From JACVRW01 sp963808545 (GTDB taxonomy: Bacteria > Actinomycetota > Thermoleophilia > Solirubrobacterales > Thermoleophilaceae): 64,000 nt of DNA. The notes beneath the pieces are model-generated. The model did not search any database. It saw only the letters and a program-made list of their open reading frames with translations, and had not been told where the DNA came from. The stretch covers positions 62,001-126,000 of the forward strand of contig CAWEGB010000014.1 in NCBI GenBank assembly GCA_963808545.1. The letters are read 5' to 3'. This document shows positions 9,520 through 18,356 of this stretch, one piece after another. The stretch's first letter is position 1. Each line of letters starts with the position of its first letter. Both the position numbers and the translations under genes were made by a program.

Positions 9520-10470
9520 TCAGCTGAGCCTGTCGCGCAGCTCCGACTCGAAGAAGTCCAGGAAAGCGTCCACGTCCGGGCCGGCGCTGAGCAGAGCCAG
9601 GTGGTCGAACCCGGCGTCCTGGAACTTGGTGAAGACCTCCACGTGCCGGTCGACGTCCGGTCCGCAGGCCATGGACTCCCGCATCGTCTCGGCGGTGACG
9701 TGCTCGGCGGCCGCCTCGAAGTTGATCGGGTTGGGCAGCTCGGACATCACCTTCCAGCCGAGCTGCCCGAAGCGAAACAGCTCCTGAGCGGACTCGGCGC
9801 CGGCGTCCTCGGTGTCGGCGTAGGCGAGCGGTACCTCGCAGTAGCGCGGGCCGTTGCCGCCGGCGTCTGTATAGGCGCTGACCAGCTCCGGCAGGGGCTC
9901 GGTGGCGAACAGCCCGTCGCCCAGCTCGGCGGCCAGGGCGGAGGCCCGTTCGCCGCCAGAGGCGACGACGATCGGCGGAAGCGTCTCAGGGAGATCGAAC
10001 ACGCGCGCGTCGGAGAGCTGAAGGTGCTTGCCCTCGTAGGACTGATACCCACCCGACCACAGCAGCCGGATGATCTCGAGGGCCTCGCGCAGCTTCTCCT
10101 GGCGAACGACGACCGACGGCCAGGCGTCCCCGATCACGTGCTCGTTGAGCCGTTCGCCGGAGCCGACCCCGAGCACGAAGCGCCCGTCGGCCAGCAGCTG
10201 GGTGGTAGCGGCCGCCTGGGCGATGATCGCCGGGTGGTAGCGCGTGGTGGGACACGTCACGCCGGTGGCCAGGCCGATCCGCTGCGTGCCGGCCGCCGCG
10301 GCGGCCAGGACCGACCAGGCGAACGAAGAGTGCTCGTGGCTGTACAGCCAGGGGTGATAGTGGTCGGAGATCTCGACGAAGTCGAAGCCCAACTCCTCCG
10401 CCCGAATCGTCTGGCGGACGAGCTCCTTGGGCTCGTACACCTCGGCCATCAGCTTGAATCCGATCTGCAT
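9520..10470 (-). CDS. LLM class F420-dependent oxidoreductase
   Basis: A 316-residue TIM-barrel oxidoreductase of the F420/FMN luciferase-like family, in the FGD-like subgroup: MQIGFKLMAEVYEPKEL, EISDHYHPW, TRYHPAIIAQ, FVLGVGSGERLNE. The His/Trp pair of SDHYHPW and the Glu of GSGERLNE match the FGD active-site positions, but the C-terminal phosphate-binding part differs, so the substrate is not likely to be glucose-6-phosphate. It is divergent from the TetR gene at 10528, with a palindromic operator between them, so it is probably the regulator's main target. Confidence 0.92.
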   Translation of the reverse strand: MQIGFKLMAEVYEPKELVRQTIRAEELGFDFVEISDHYHPWLYSHEHSSFAWSVLAAAAAGTQRIGLATGVTCPTTRYHPAIIAQAAATTQLLADGRFVLGVGSGERLNEHVIGDAWPSVVVRQEKLREALEIIRLLWSGGYQSYEGKHLQLSDARVFDLPETLPPIVVASGGERASALAAELGDGLFATEPLPELVSAYTDAGGNGPRYCEVPLAYADTEDAGAESAQELFRFGQLGWKVMSELPNPINFEAAAEHVTAETMRESMACGPDVDRHVEVFTKFQDAGFDHLALLSAGPDVDAFLDFFESELRDRLS

Positions 10471-10494
10471 TCGGCGCGCTTACCCGGGTCGATG

Positions 10495-10510
10495 TAGAGC
10501 AACTACTCTA
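10495..10510. promoter_or_regulatory. TetR-type operator between LLM oxidoreductase and tetR
   Basis: TAGAGCAACTACTCTA has perfect 5-bp inverted arms (TAGAG/CTCTA) around 6 bp. It lies in the 57-bp divergent intergenic region, 18 bp before the tetR ATG and 25 bp before the oxidoreductase ATG. A second site of the same form lies at 11592-11607. The binder is inferred. Confidence 0.5.
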
Positions 10511-10527
10511 TTTTGGGGCGGTCGACC

Positions 10528-11115
10528 ATGCCCAGACCCCAGCTACATCCCACGGACACCATGCTCGACGCTGCGCGCGATCTCCTGCTGGGAGAGGGCT
10601 CGCGGGGCGCGACGATGGAGGCCATCGCCGGCGCCAGCGGTGCCCCCACCGGCTCGATCTATCACCGGTTCGGGTCCCGCGACGAGCTGATCGCGCGGCT
10701 GTGGATCCGTGCGGTCCATCGCTCCCAGGCTTCGTGGCTCGCGGCGCTGGCGCGAGAGGACGCGAAGGAGGCTGCGCTGGCCGCGGGATCGTCCATCGTG
10801 GACTTCTGCGAGCAGCATCCCGCCGACGCACAGCTGCTGGTGGCCTTCCGGCGCGAGGATCTTGTCCGGGCGATTCCGGCGGGCCCGGTCGCCGATGAGC
10901 TGGCGACGCTCAACCAGCCCGTCGAGCGAGCCGTGGTGGAACTGGCGCGGCGGCTCTACGGCAGCCGCAGCCGGGCGGCGCTCGACCGCACGCTCTTGGC
11001 CGTGTTCGATCTTCCCTACGGCGCGACCCGGCGGCACCTGATCAGCGGGGAGCCCTTACCCGCCGGGCTGAGAGAGGACCTTCGGAGAGCCATCGCCGCG
11101 GTGATCTCCGGCTAG
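10528..11115 (+). CDS. TetR/AcrR family transcriptional regulator
   Basis: A 195-residue TetR regulator. The N-terminal HTH is standard: DTMLDAARDLLLGEGSRGATMEAIAGASGAPTGSIYHRFGSRDELI is readable across residues ~9-55. The C-terminal ligand domain is diverse and all-helical. It is divergent from the F420-type oxidoreductase, with a 16-bp palindrome between them, and probably represses itself and that gene. ATG 10528 is chosen over TTG 10513, which lies next to the operator. Its TAG stop shares the palindrome CTAG with the converging SnoaL-like gene, so the two genes overlap by 4 bp at their 3' ends. Confidence 0.9.
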   Translation: MPRPQLHPTDTMLDAARDLLLGEGSRGATMEAIAGASGAPTGSIYHRFGSRDELIARLWIRAVHRSQASWLAALAREDAKEAALAAGSSIVDFCEQHPADAQLLVAFRREDLVRAIPAGPVADELATLNQPVERAVVELARRLYGSRSRAALDRTLLAVFDLPYGATRRHLISGEPLPAGLREDLRRAIAAVISG

Positions 11116-11546
11116 GCCGCGGCGCGGGCGAGAAAGGCCAGGATCGCCGCGGTGTCGTAGTGGAACATCTGCGCCCGGGCGAATTTGCCGTCACGCACCC
11201 GATAGATGGCCAGCACCGGCGACTCGAAGCGCTCGCCGCCCGGACTCAGAGCCCGCTGCGTGTACTCGACGGTGACCTCCTCACCGTCGGCGGCCACCAC
11301 CCGAGGATCCATCCGGCGCTCGGCCTCGGTCGGCTGCAAGGGTCCCCAGGTCCCGAGCCACGTCGTCTCCGGAGCGGTCTCCAACTGCTCGCGCATGGCC
11401 TTCTTGCCGCGCACGCTGCCGCCGTAGGGCAGCGACGGCGCGTCGTGGAGTTCCACGTCGTCGTGGATGACCGCGAACAGGCCGTCCCGGTCGCGCTCCT
11501 CGATGGCACGAAAGGCGCTCAGCACCACGTCTGCGCTGCTCTCCAT
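11112..11546 (-). CDS. SnoaL-like (NTF2-fold) protein
   Basis: A 144-residue protein with the SnoaL/NTF2 pattern: VLSAFRAIEERDRDGLFAVIHDDVELHDA, YGGSVRGKKAMREQLE, then a beta-rich half with EEVTVEYTQ, SPVLAIYRVRDGKFARAQMF. Members are polyketide cyclases, isomerases or small-ligand binders; no catalytic residue can be assigned here. The ATG at 11546 has GGAG 6 bp upstream. It is divergent from the secreted hydrolase at 11659, and the intergenic region holds a TAGAG-N6-TTCTA site like the one beside tetR. Confidence 0.82.
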   Translation of the reverse strand: MESSADVVLSAFRAIEERDRDGLFAVIHDDVELHDAPSLPYGGSVRGKKAMREQLETAPETTWLGTWGPLQPTEAERRMDPRVVAADGEEVTVEYTQRALSPGGERFESPVLAIYRVRDGKFARAQMFHYDTAAILAFLARAAA

Positions 11547-11591
11547 GAAAGCTCCGATCCCTGTGAGGTCGACCCTGATGGGCCGAGATTA

Positions 11592-11607
11592 TAGAGGATC
11601 CATTCTA
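11592..11607. promoter_or_regulatory. second TetR-type operator between SnoaL-like gene and CocE-type hydrolase
   Basis: TAGAGGATCCATTCTA matches the form TAGAR-N6-YTCTA of the site at 10495-10510 (same 16-bp length, arms differing by one base). It lies 46 bp before the SnoaL ATG and 52 bp before the hydrolase GTG, so it could govern both divergent promoters. Confidence 0.45.
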
Positions 11608-11658
11608 AAACTGAATCACGGTGTTCAGGAACCCACGCGCCGGGGAATCCTCCCTGCG

Positions 11659-13578
11659 GTGCGTTTCAGACGTTCGACGACGGCCGCCGTGATCGGCCTC
11701 AGCCTGACGCTGGCCGCGGGCGCCGCGCCGGCGGCCGCGGATGAGCCGACACCCCCGCCTTGGCTCGAGGTCGAGAACGGGCAGACCCAGCCTCAGTTCT
11801 CCTTCGAGGAGGCGATAGAGCAGACCCTCTTCGTCGAAACCCCGCTGGACAGCGACGGCGACGGTCGCCGCGACCGCGTCCGTATCCAGATAAGCCGGCC
11901 ACGCGAGACCGACACCCAGGGTTACAAGGTCCCGGTGGTGTTCGAGCACAGCCCCTATCGGGGCGACTTCGGGGACGCCGTGAACCACCCGGTGGATTTC
12001 GACACCCTGCCGCAGGAGTTCCTTAGGGGGGAGGGCAGGCGAGCGACCGGGTCGCGCGCGGCCCGGCTGCGCCGCAAGGTGAGCGCGCGCGCCGCCCGTG
12101 CGCGACTCGACGCGCGCGCCGACCTGCCCGACAGCACGCTCGACGACTACTACGTGCCCCGGGGCTATGCCGTGGTGCTCGGCGAGAGCATCGGCACCTT
12201 CAACTCGGACGGCTGTCCCACCGTGGGCGACCGGACGGAGACGCTCGGCACCAAGGCGGTGATCGACTGGCTCAACGGCCGTGCCCGGGCGGTCGACGAG
12301 GCCGGCAACCCGGTGACGGCCGAGTGGACCACCGGCGCGGTGGGGATGACCGGTGTCTCCTACAACGGCACGCTCCCCAACCAGGTGGCGACCACGGGCG
12401 TGGAGGGCCTCGAGACGATCATCCCCGTCTCGGCGATCTCGAGCTGGTACGACTACTACCGGGCCAACGGGCTGGTCGTCGCCCCGCACTCAGAGACCCA
12501 GGGCGTGGGCGAGAACGCCTACCTGGGTGAGGACACCGACGTGCTCGCGTCGTTCATCGGCGGAAGCCGGATGGCCGATCGCTGCGCGGCCACCATCCCG
12601 TTCCTGATCCGCGAGCAGGACCGCGTAACCGGTGACTGGAGCCCGTTCTGGCGAGCGCGTGACTATCTCGACGACGTCCGTCGCATCCGGGCCAGCGTGT
12701 TCGTGGTGCACGGGCTCAACGACTGGAACGTGAAGACCAAGGCGTTCGCCGAGTGGTGGTACCGCCTCGACCGCTACGGAGTCGAGCGCAAGCTGTGGCT
12801 GCACAACGGCGGTCACGGTGGCCCGCAGGACGAGGGCGCGGTGGCCTACGAGCAGGCCGAGAACCGCTGGCTCGACCGCTGGCTGTTCGGTGTGCGCAAC
12901 GGCATCGAGAACGAGCCGCGGGCCACGATCCAGCGCGAGGACGGCGCCTACACCGAGGAAGCCGACTGGCCGGCGCGCGGCTCGCGGCCGGCCACGCTGC
13001 GCCTGTCCGCCCGTAGGGCGAGCGCGCCGGGCGAACTGTCCAGCGAGCGTCGCCCGCAGGGGCGCCGCACCAGCCAGAGCTTCGTCGACCGGGGCCGTCT
13101 GTTCGACACCGACGACGTGCTCATCCAGGGTCCCGACGAGGCCCGTCCCGACCGCCTGGTCTACCGCTCGCCCGAGCTTCGGCGTGACCTTCGCCTCAGC
13201 GGCACGCCGCTCGTGAGGCTCAGGATGTCGGTGGACAACCGCAACGCGGCGAACCTCACCGCCGTGCTCGTGGACTACGGCGCCGAGGGCTCCGCGGATG
13301 AGCCCGTGATGGTCACGCGCGGGTGGCTCGATCCTCAGAACCGCTCGAGCATCAGCCGCAGCCGCCCGATCCGCCAGGGCAGGAGCTACAGCTTCCGCTG
13401 GGACCTGCAGCCCGACGACTATGTCTTCGAGGCCGGGCATCGCATCGGCCTGGTGGTCGTGTCGACCGACCACGACTACACGATTCGGCCGGCACCGGGT
13501 ACGCGGCTCACGCTGTTCCCCGCGGACAGCCGCATCAGCCTGCCCGTGGTGGGCGGCGGCGCGGCGTTCGGCTTCTGA
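11659..13578 (+). CDS. secreted CocE/NonD family hydrolase (X-Pro dipeptidyl-peptidase S15-like)
   Basis: A 639-residue alpha/beta hydrolase with a cleavable signal peptide: basic RFRRS, a hydrophobic AAVIGLSLTLAAGA stretch, then PAAADE. The S15 catalytic triad is visible: S234 in GVSYNG, D355 in HGLNDWNV and H386 in NGGHGGP. The C-terminal part (from about residue 430) is the jelly-roll PepX_C domain, including LSGTPLVRLRMSVD and FEAGHRIGLVVVSTD. It should cleave an ester or an X-Pro peptide bond outside the cell. I chose GTG 11659 because it gives a normal signal peptide; the longer open frame upstream runs through the operator. A gene for an isochorismatase-like enzyme follows closely. Confidence 0.92.
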   Translation: MRFRRSTTAAVIGLSLTLAAGAAPAAADEPTPPPWLEVENGQTQPQFSFEEAIEQTLFVETPLDSDGDGRRDRVRIQISRPRETDTQGYKVPVVFEHSPYRGDFGDAVNHPVDFDTLPQEFLRGEGRRATGSRAARLRRKVSARAARARLDARADLPDSTLDDYYVPRGYAVVLGESIGTFNSDGCPTVGDRTETLGTKAVIDWLNGRARAVDEAGNPVTAEWTTGAVGMTGVSYNGTLPNQVATTGVEGLETIIPVSAISSWYDYYRANGLVVAPHSETQGVGENAYLGEDTDVLASFIGGSRMADRCAATIPFLIREQDRVTGDWSPFWRARDYLDDVRRIRASVFVVHGLNDWNVKTKAFAEWWYRLDRYGVERKLWLHNGGHGGPQDEGAVAYEQAENRWLDRWLFGVRNGIENEPRATIQREDGAYTEEADWPARGSRPATLRLSARRASAPGELSSERRPQGRRTSQSFVDRGRLFDTDDVLIQGPDEARPDRLVYRSPELRRDLRLSGTPLVRLRMSVDNRNAANLTAVLVDYGAEGSADEPVMVTRGWLDPQNRSSISRSRPIRQGRSYSFRWDLQPDDYVFEAGHRIGLVVVSTDHDYTIRPAPGTRLTLFPADSRISLPVVGGGAAFGF

Positions 13579-13616
13579 CCGGCCTTCCGCTACCCGCCCA
13601 CTTCGATCCCAGTCGC

Positions 13617-14597
13617 GTGGGCGAGGTGTGGCGCGTGGACTACGAGGCCCGCGCGCCTGAGGCCGAGGAGTGGGCGAGGCGTCACGACCTGCGGCCCGCC
13701 ACCAGGGACGAGCGCCGCGTGTGCCTGCTGGTGGTCGACGTCCAGAACACGTTCTGCATCCCGGACTTCGAGCTCTTCGTGGCCGGCCGGTCGGGCACCG
13801 GCGCCGTGGACGACAACCGGCGCCTGTGCGAGTTCGTCTACCGCAACCTCGGGGCGATCACGCAGATCGTCCCGAGCCTCGACACCCATCACGCCATGCA
13901 GGTGTTCCACGCCGCCTGGATCGTGGACGAGCAGGGCCGGCGCCCCGAGCCCTACTCGCTCATCTCCGCAGCGGACGTGGAGGCAGGCCGGTGGCGCGTC
14001 GACCCGGAGGTCGCCATCGCGCTCGGACTCGAACGGGACTACGCCGAGCGCCACCTCGTGCACTACACGCGCAGCCTCGCCGAAGGCGGGAAGTACGACC
14101 TGACCATCTGGCCGTACCACGCCCTCCTCGGCGGCATCGGCCACGCGCTGGTCTCGGCGGTTGAGGAGGCGATCTTCTTCCACGGCCTGGCCCGGCACAG
14201 TCGTCCTGCCTTCCAGGTCAAGGGCGAGCACGCGCTGACCGAGCACTACTCGATGCTCGGGCCGGAGGTCACGCAGGGACCTGACGGCGAGACCCTGGGG
14301 CAGAAGAACACCGGGCTCGTCAGGCAGCTGCTCGAGTTCGACGTCGTGATCGTGGCCGGCCAGGCCAAGAGCCACTGCCTGGCGTGGACGATCGACGACC
14401 TCCTCACGCACAAGGACGCCCGCGAGCAGGAGTTGGCGGAGCGAACCTATCTGCTCGAAGACTGCACCTCGCCGGTGGTGGTGCCCGGTGTCGTGGACTG
14501 GACCGACGAGGCGGACGCCGCGTTCGAGCGCTACGAGGCGGCGGGCATGCACGTGGTGCGCTCGACCGATCGGGTCGAGGACTGGCCCGCCCTGTAG
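13617..14597 (+). CDS. isochorismatase-like cysteine hydrolase
   Basis: A 326-residue member of the isochorismatase/nicotinamidase fold, longer than the usual ~200. Triad candidates are D41 in LVVDVQNTF, K202 in FQVKGEHALTEHYS and C254 in AGQAKSHCLAW. The substrate is unknown; the family hydrolyses amide or enol-ether bonds. No ATG/GTG/TTG occurs in frame between the upstream stop (13576) and GTG 13617, yet the translated leader (TGLPLPAHFDPSR) looks protein-like, so the real start may be a CTG overlapping the hydrolase stop at 13575. It probably forms an operon with the CocE-type gene. Confidence 0.85.
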   Translation: MGEVWRVDYEARAPEAEEWARRHDLRPATRDERRVCLLVVDVQNTFCIPDFELFVAGRSGTGAVDDNRRLCEFVYRNLGAITQIVPSLDTHHAMQVFHAAWIVDEQGRRPEPYSLISAADVEAGRWRVDPEVAIALGLERDYAERHLVHYTRSLAEGGKYDLTIWPYHALLGGIGHALVSAVEEAIFFHGLARHSRPAFQVKGEHALTEHYSMLGPEVTQGPDGETLGQKNTGLVRQLLEFDVVIVAGQAKSHCLAWTIDDLLTHKDAREQELAERTYLLEDCTSPVVVPGVVDWTDEADAAFERYEAAGMHVVRSTDRVEDWPAL

Positions 14598-14704
14598 GGG
14601 CAACCCAACGGGGGGTCTTCTGACCGAACGGGGCCCTTGCGCCCGGGCCGCCGTGGTGGGAGGCTCGCCTCGGACTCGCATCCCCGAAGTACGAAGGGAG
14701 GACC

Positions 14705-15019
14705 ATGAAATTCATGGTCACCGCAAGGCCCCGGCCGCTTCCCCCACCGGCCGATCTCGTGCGCGAGGCTCAGACCTGGCTGCACGCCAAGCTGGACGAC
14801 GGCAGCTTCGAGGTCGTGTACGCGTACCCAGAGGGCGGCGGTTGCAGCATCGGCCACAACGACTCTCATGAGCAGCTGATGGAGCAGCTCATGGACTATC
14901 CGCTGTCGCCGTTCGTCGATTTCGAAGTGCAGCCGCTGGTGGAGCTGGACGCGGCGCTCGAACGCTTCATCAAGTTCGCGGACGCGATGAGCGCCGAGCC
15001 GGCCGGCCAGGCGAGCTAG
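14705..15019 (+). CDS. small muconolactone-isomerase-like protein
   Basis: A 104-residue protein. It begins MKFMVTARPRPLPPPADLVREA and has a central LMEQLMDYPLSPFVDFEVQPLVEL that resembles the 'LxxLPLxPyxDxxVxPL' end of muconolactone delta-isomerase and related dimeric alpha/beta-barrel proteins. The fold is likely; the enzyme activity is not established. The ATG has GGGAGG just upstream (14696-14701). It is followed by a very strong hairpin, so transcription stops here. Confidence 0.6.
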   Translation: MKFMVTARPRPLPPPADLVREAQTWLHAKLDDGSFEVVYAYPEGGGCSIGHNDSHEQLMEQLMDYPLSPFVDFEVQPLVELDAALERFIKFADAMSAEPAGQAS

Positions 15020-15038
15020 ACCGAGCACCCCCCGCCAC

Positions 15039-15073
15039 GGGGCTCACGGGGGCGGGCGGCCCCCGTGAGCCCC
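15039..15073. terminator. strong bidirectional hairpin terminator
   Basis: GGGGCTCACGGGGG (15039-15052) pairs perfectly over 14 bp with CCCCCGTGAGCCCC (15060-15073) around a 7-nt loop. It lies between converging genes that end at 15019 (+) and 15080 (-). No U-run follows on either strand, as is common in GC-rich actinobacteria. Confidence 0.85.
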
Positions 15074-15079
15074 GGCGGC

Positions 15080-15499
15080 TCAGCTGGGCGTGGGCCGGAA
15101 GATCGTCCCGCGGTCGATCACCGGCTGGAGCAGCTCCGGGTCGAAGTCGTCCTGGAGCTTCTTCGCCTGCTGACCGGGGTACCCCAGGCGCTCGCGCACA
15201 TCCGCGCTGAGGAAATAGCCGCCGGCGATGGCGGTGGTCAGCGCCTCGAAGAGCTCGGGCTCGTCCGTCTCGATGCGGGCCACCTCGGCGGCCGGGTCCT
15301 TGCCGCGGGCGCTCTCGGCGATCGCCCGCAGCGGCTCCTCGAGGTCGCCCCGCACGCGCAGCACCTCGTCCAGCAGGTCGTGCACGGCGCCGGCCTCGCT
15401 GGCCGAGGGCATGCCGTCGCCGGCGGGGATCAGGGTGTCGGCCAGTCCGGCCAGCGTCTCGCGGTCGAGGCCGGGCCGGGTGGCGCCGGGGTCGCTCAA
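15080..15499 (-). CDS. gluconate 2-dehydrogenase subunit 3-like small subunit of GMC oxidoreductase
   Basis: A 139-residue protein with LDRETLAGLADTLIPAGDGMPSASEAGAV near its N-terminus and ending YLGYPGQQAKK-like (RLGYPGQQAKKLQDDF). This matches the small subunit of membrane-associated sugar dehydrogenases (gluconate 2-dehydrogenase subunit 3 family). Such subunits pair with a GMC flavoprotein and often carry the export signal, but no twin-arginine signal is seen here. The TTG start at 15499 overlaps the GMC stop (TTGA) and has AAGGAGG upstream on the same strand. Confidence 0.75.
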   Translation of the reverse strand: MSDPGATRPGLDRETLAGLADTLIPAGDGMPSASEAGAVHDLLDEVLRVRGDLEEPLRAIAESARGKDPAAEVARIETDEPELFEALTTAIAGGYFLSADVRERLGYPGQQAKKLQDDFDPELLQPVIDRGTIFRPTPS

Positions 15500-17097
15500 C
15501 GTGCCTCCTTCTGGTCCCGGCGCGTCTCCACGATGTGCTCGGCCGAGCGGAGCGCCATCGCGGCGATCGTCGCGGTGGGGTTCATGCCGGACGAGGTGGG
15601 CCAGACCGAGCCGTCGAAGATGAACAGGTTCTCGATGTCGTGGCTGCGGCCCCAGCGATCGACCACCGAGGTGGCGGGATCGTCGCCCATCTTGCAGGTG
15701 CCGAGTATGTGCCAGCCGGTGGCCTCGATGAAGGGAGCGATGATCACGTCGTAGGCGCCGGCGGCCAGGAGCGACTCGCGCGCCCGCTCGCGGTGGAAGG
15801 CCATCAGGTTCCGGGAGTTCTCCGAGTTGGAGTAGTCGATCTTCACCCCGGGGATGCCGAACTCGTCGGGGTGGCCGGGGTCGAGCGTCACCGCGTTCGA
15901 CTCCTCGGGCAGATCCTCGGCGATGATCCCCCACATGGCCGAGCGGCCAAGCCGCCGCCGCAGCTCGCGGTGGAAGCTCTCGCCCCAGACGGCGTTCTCC
16001 TCGCCCCACGGGTAGGAGCGGGTCATCGACAGCGGCCCGCCCGTGGGTTGCAGGCCCCACTTGGCGCCGCGCAGGAAGCCGCGCGACTCGTCGGTCTCGT
16101 AGAACTCGAGCGAGTGGATGTGCTGGCCCCAGACGCCCTGCCAGCTCTCGAGATCGTCGTCGAACAGGCCGGTGACCGTGCCGAAGGGGTGCAGCATGAG
16201 GCGCTTGCCCACGAGACCCGAGGAGTTGGCGAGCCCGCCGTTGTCGTCGGAGAGGAACAGCAGCCGCGGCGTGCCGATGCCGTTGGCGGCGACGATGGTG
16301 ATGCCCGCTCGCTGGACGTGCTCGTTGCCGTCGGCGTCGAGGTACTCGGCGCCTTCGATCAGGCCGTCGGCGCGCCGGATCAGCCGGCGCACGCGTGAGC
16401 GGATCCGGAGGTCCACGCCCGCCTTCTGGTTGCCGGGCCAGTAGGTGCGGTCAACGGTGGCCTTGGCCCCGTCGGCGCAGCCCCACAGACAGGTGGCGCG
16501 CTGAACGCAGGGGTTGAGGGCGCCGTAGCGCTCGGTGGCGATCGCGTTCGGTCCCGGCCACCAGTGCCAGCCGAGCTCGTTGTGCGCGCGGGCCACCCGG
16601 TGGCCCATCGGCGACAGCGGCACGGCGGGCATCGGCGGCCCCTCGCCGGGCGGGAAGGCGGTGTCGTTGGGGCGGCCGGACACGCCCCAGTCGCGCTCCA
16701 CCCGCACGTAGTAGGGCTCGAGCTCCTCGTAGCTCACGGGCCAGTCGTCGGCCACCCCGTCCAGCGAGCGCACCCGGAAGTCCGAGGGCAGGTTGCGCTG
16801 CCAGTGCGCGGCGAACACGACCGACCCGCCGCCCACGCCGTTCCACATGAGCGCGGTGATGTCGGAGTCGGAGTCCTCGATCGGATAGTCGGCCGGCGCT
16901 CCACGCACGTTCGGGTCCCAGGCCCAGTACTGGCCGGAGGTGAGCTCGTAGTCGGGGTGGCGCGCGCGCGCCTGCTCGTAGTCGGGCCACTCACCCTGCT
17001 CGAGACAGACCACGGACATGCCGGCCTCGGACAAACGCTTGGCGGCCACCGCGCCGGTGGGCCCCGCACCGATGATCAGCACGTCAGGATCGGACAA
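15496..17097 (-). CDS. GMC family FAD-dependent oxidoreductase
   Basis: A 533-residue GMC enzyme. The FAD motif VLIIGAGPTGAVAAKRL is at the N-terminus. A second GMC segment is around MWNGVGGGSVVFAAHW. The C-terminal active-site region reads GWHILGTCKMGDDP (His) and FDGSVWPTSSGMNPTATIAA (Asn). It should oxidise a primary or secondary alcohol of a sugar or cyclitol. The small subunit gene follows with a TTGA overlap, a pairing seen in multi-subunit sugar dehydrogenases. I chose TTG 17097, which overlaps the end of the preceding flavoprotein gene by 14 bp and has GAGGAG about 8 bp upstream. Confidence 0.92.
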   Translation of the reverse strand: MSDPDVLIIGAGPTGAVAAKRLSEAGMSVVCLEQGEWPDYEQARARHPDYELTSGQYWAWDPNVRGAPADYPIEDSDSDITALMWNGVGGGSVVFAAHWQRNLPSDFRVRSLDGVADDWPVSYEELEPYYVRVERDWGVSGRPNDTAFPPGEGPPMPAVPLSPMGHRVARAHNELGWHWWPGPNAIATERYGALNPCVQRATCLWGCADGAKATVDRTYWPGNQKAGVDLRIRSRVRRLIRRADGLIEGAEYLDADGNEHVQRAGITIVAANGIGTPRLLFLSDDNGGLANSSGLVGKRLMLHPFGTVTGLFDDDLESWQGVWGQHIHSLEFYETDESRGFLRGAKWGLQPTGGPLSMTRSYPWGEENAVWGESFHRELRRRLGRSAMWGIIAEDLPEESNAVTLDPGHPDEFGIPGVKIDYSNSENSRNLMAFHRERARESLLAAGAYDVIIAPFIEATGWHILGTCKMGDDPATSVVDRWGRSHDIENLFIFDGSVWPTSSGMNPTATIAAMALRSAEHIVETRRDQKEAR

Positions 17098-18356
17098 GGG
17101 ATTCGCTCCTCTTCAGGGCGGCGTCCGCCGCGAGCGGCCCGAACACGAGGCCGAGCACCAGGCCGCCGACGTAGCCCGTGTCCTGCAGCCCGCCAACGTC
17201 GGCGCCCGCCGCGAACAGGCCGGGGATCGGCCGGCCGTGCTCGTCGCGCACCTGCCCGCCGGCGTCCGCCGCCAGGCCGCCGAAGGTGAACGTGAGGGTG
17301 GGCTGCACCTCGAGCGCCCAGAACGGCGGCTCGCTCAGCCCGCGCTCGGCGAGCATCGCCGCCCCGGCGCCGCTGAGATCCGCCAGCTCCTCCAGTGTCT
17401 CGACGCTGGTGAGTTTGGCCCCGGCGGCGCGCGGCGAGCTCGAAGCGATCGACCTCCTGGCCATGGGGGTAGGGGGGACCCACCGCGTACTCGCGGCGGA
17501 TGCGCTCGTCGCAGAGCAGCAGGCCGCGGCTGCCGGGCTCGTGCAGCAGTGCCTGGTTCGACACCTCGTCGCCCCACTTCTCGCAGGTGAAGCGGCTGCC
17601 CTCCCCGTTGACGAGCACGCACTCGCGGGAGTGGTACTGGGTCAGCGGCAGGAAGTCATCGGGGCCGAAGCGGTCGAGCGGGCTCGGCACCAGGTGCCCG
17701 TAGAAGCCGGTCATCGGACCGGCCAGCGCGGCACCGGCGGCGCGGCCCATGCGGAGGCCGTCGCCGGTGGAACGGGGATTGGAGCGCACCGGCATGGCCT
17801 CGGCGGCCTCGCCGAGGAACTCCCGCACCGCTCGCGGATCACCCTGGAACCCGCCGGTGGCCAGCAGCACCGACCGGGCCGCCTGCTCGTCGCGCCCGGA
17901 GTCGAGCGTCGCGCCGCCGACCGAGCCGTCGTCGTCCACCATCAGCTCGCTCACCGCGGCGCCGAGGCGGATCTCACCGCCGGCATCGGCCACGTCCTCG
18001 GCCCAGCGCTCGAGCAGCGCGTGGATGTCGATTTGCACGGCCACGCCGAAGCCCATCTGTCCCGTCCAGCGCTCGGAGACCTCCACTCCCGCCTCGCGGG
18101 CGAGCTCGACGGCGCCGTCGAAGCCCTCGACCAGCACCCTCCCGAGCTCGCGGTCGCCGCGCGGAGAGACCTCCTCGAAGGCGTGGAGGTCCGGAGCCGT
18201 CCAGAGGATGCCCGCCGATAGGGCGCCGGATCCACCCAGGTGGTCGCCCTTCTCGGCCACCAGCACCCGCGCCCCCTGGCGGGCCGCGCGTGCGGCGGCG
18301 GCCATCCCAGCCACCCCGCCGCCGGCCACCAGCAGGTCGAGATCGCCCGCCGCCAC
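17084..18356 (-). pseudogene. FAD-dependent oxidoreductase (fumarate reductase/KstD-like flavoprotein), interrupted by a frameshift
   Basis: The first ~300 residues are a normal flavoprotein of the succinate dehydrogenase/fumarate reductase/3-ketosteroid dehydrogenase fold: LDLLVAGGGVAGMAAAARAA, GDHLGGSGALSAGI, SVLLATGGFQ and PRSTGDGLRMG. After DRFEL (near 17436) the frame turns to Arg-rich nonsense, while the proper C-terminus (AAGAKLTSVETLEELA, LTFTFGGLAAD, IPGLFAAGADVGG, GYVGGLVLGLVFG) continues in another frame to a stop at 17084. One extra base in the GC-rich run at about 17421-17436 explains it. Whether it is a true mutation or a sequence error cannot be told from here. The GTG start overlaps the ALDH stop by 1 bp, so it is the second gene of the LacI-controlled operon. 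Confidence 0.85.
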
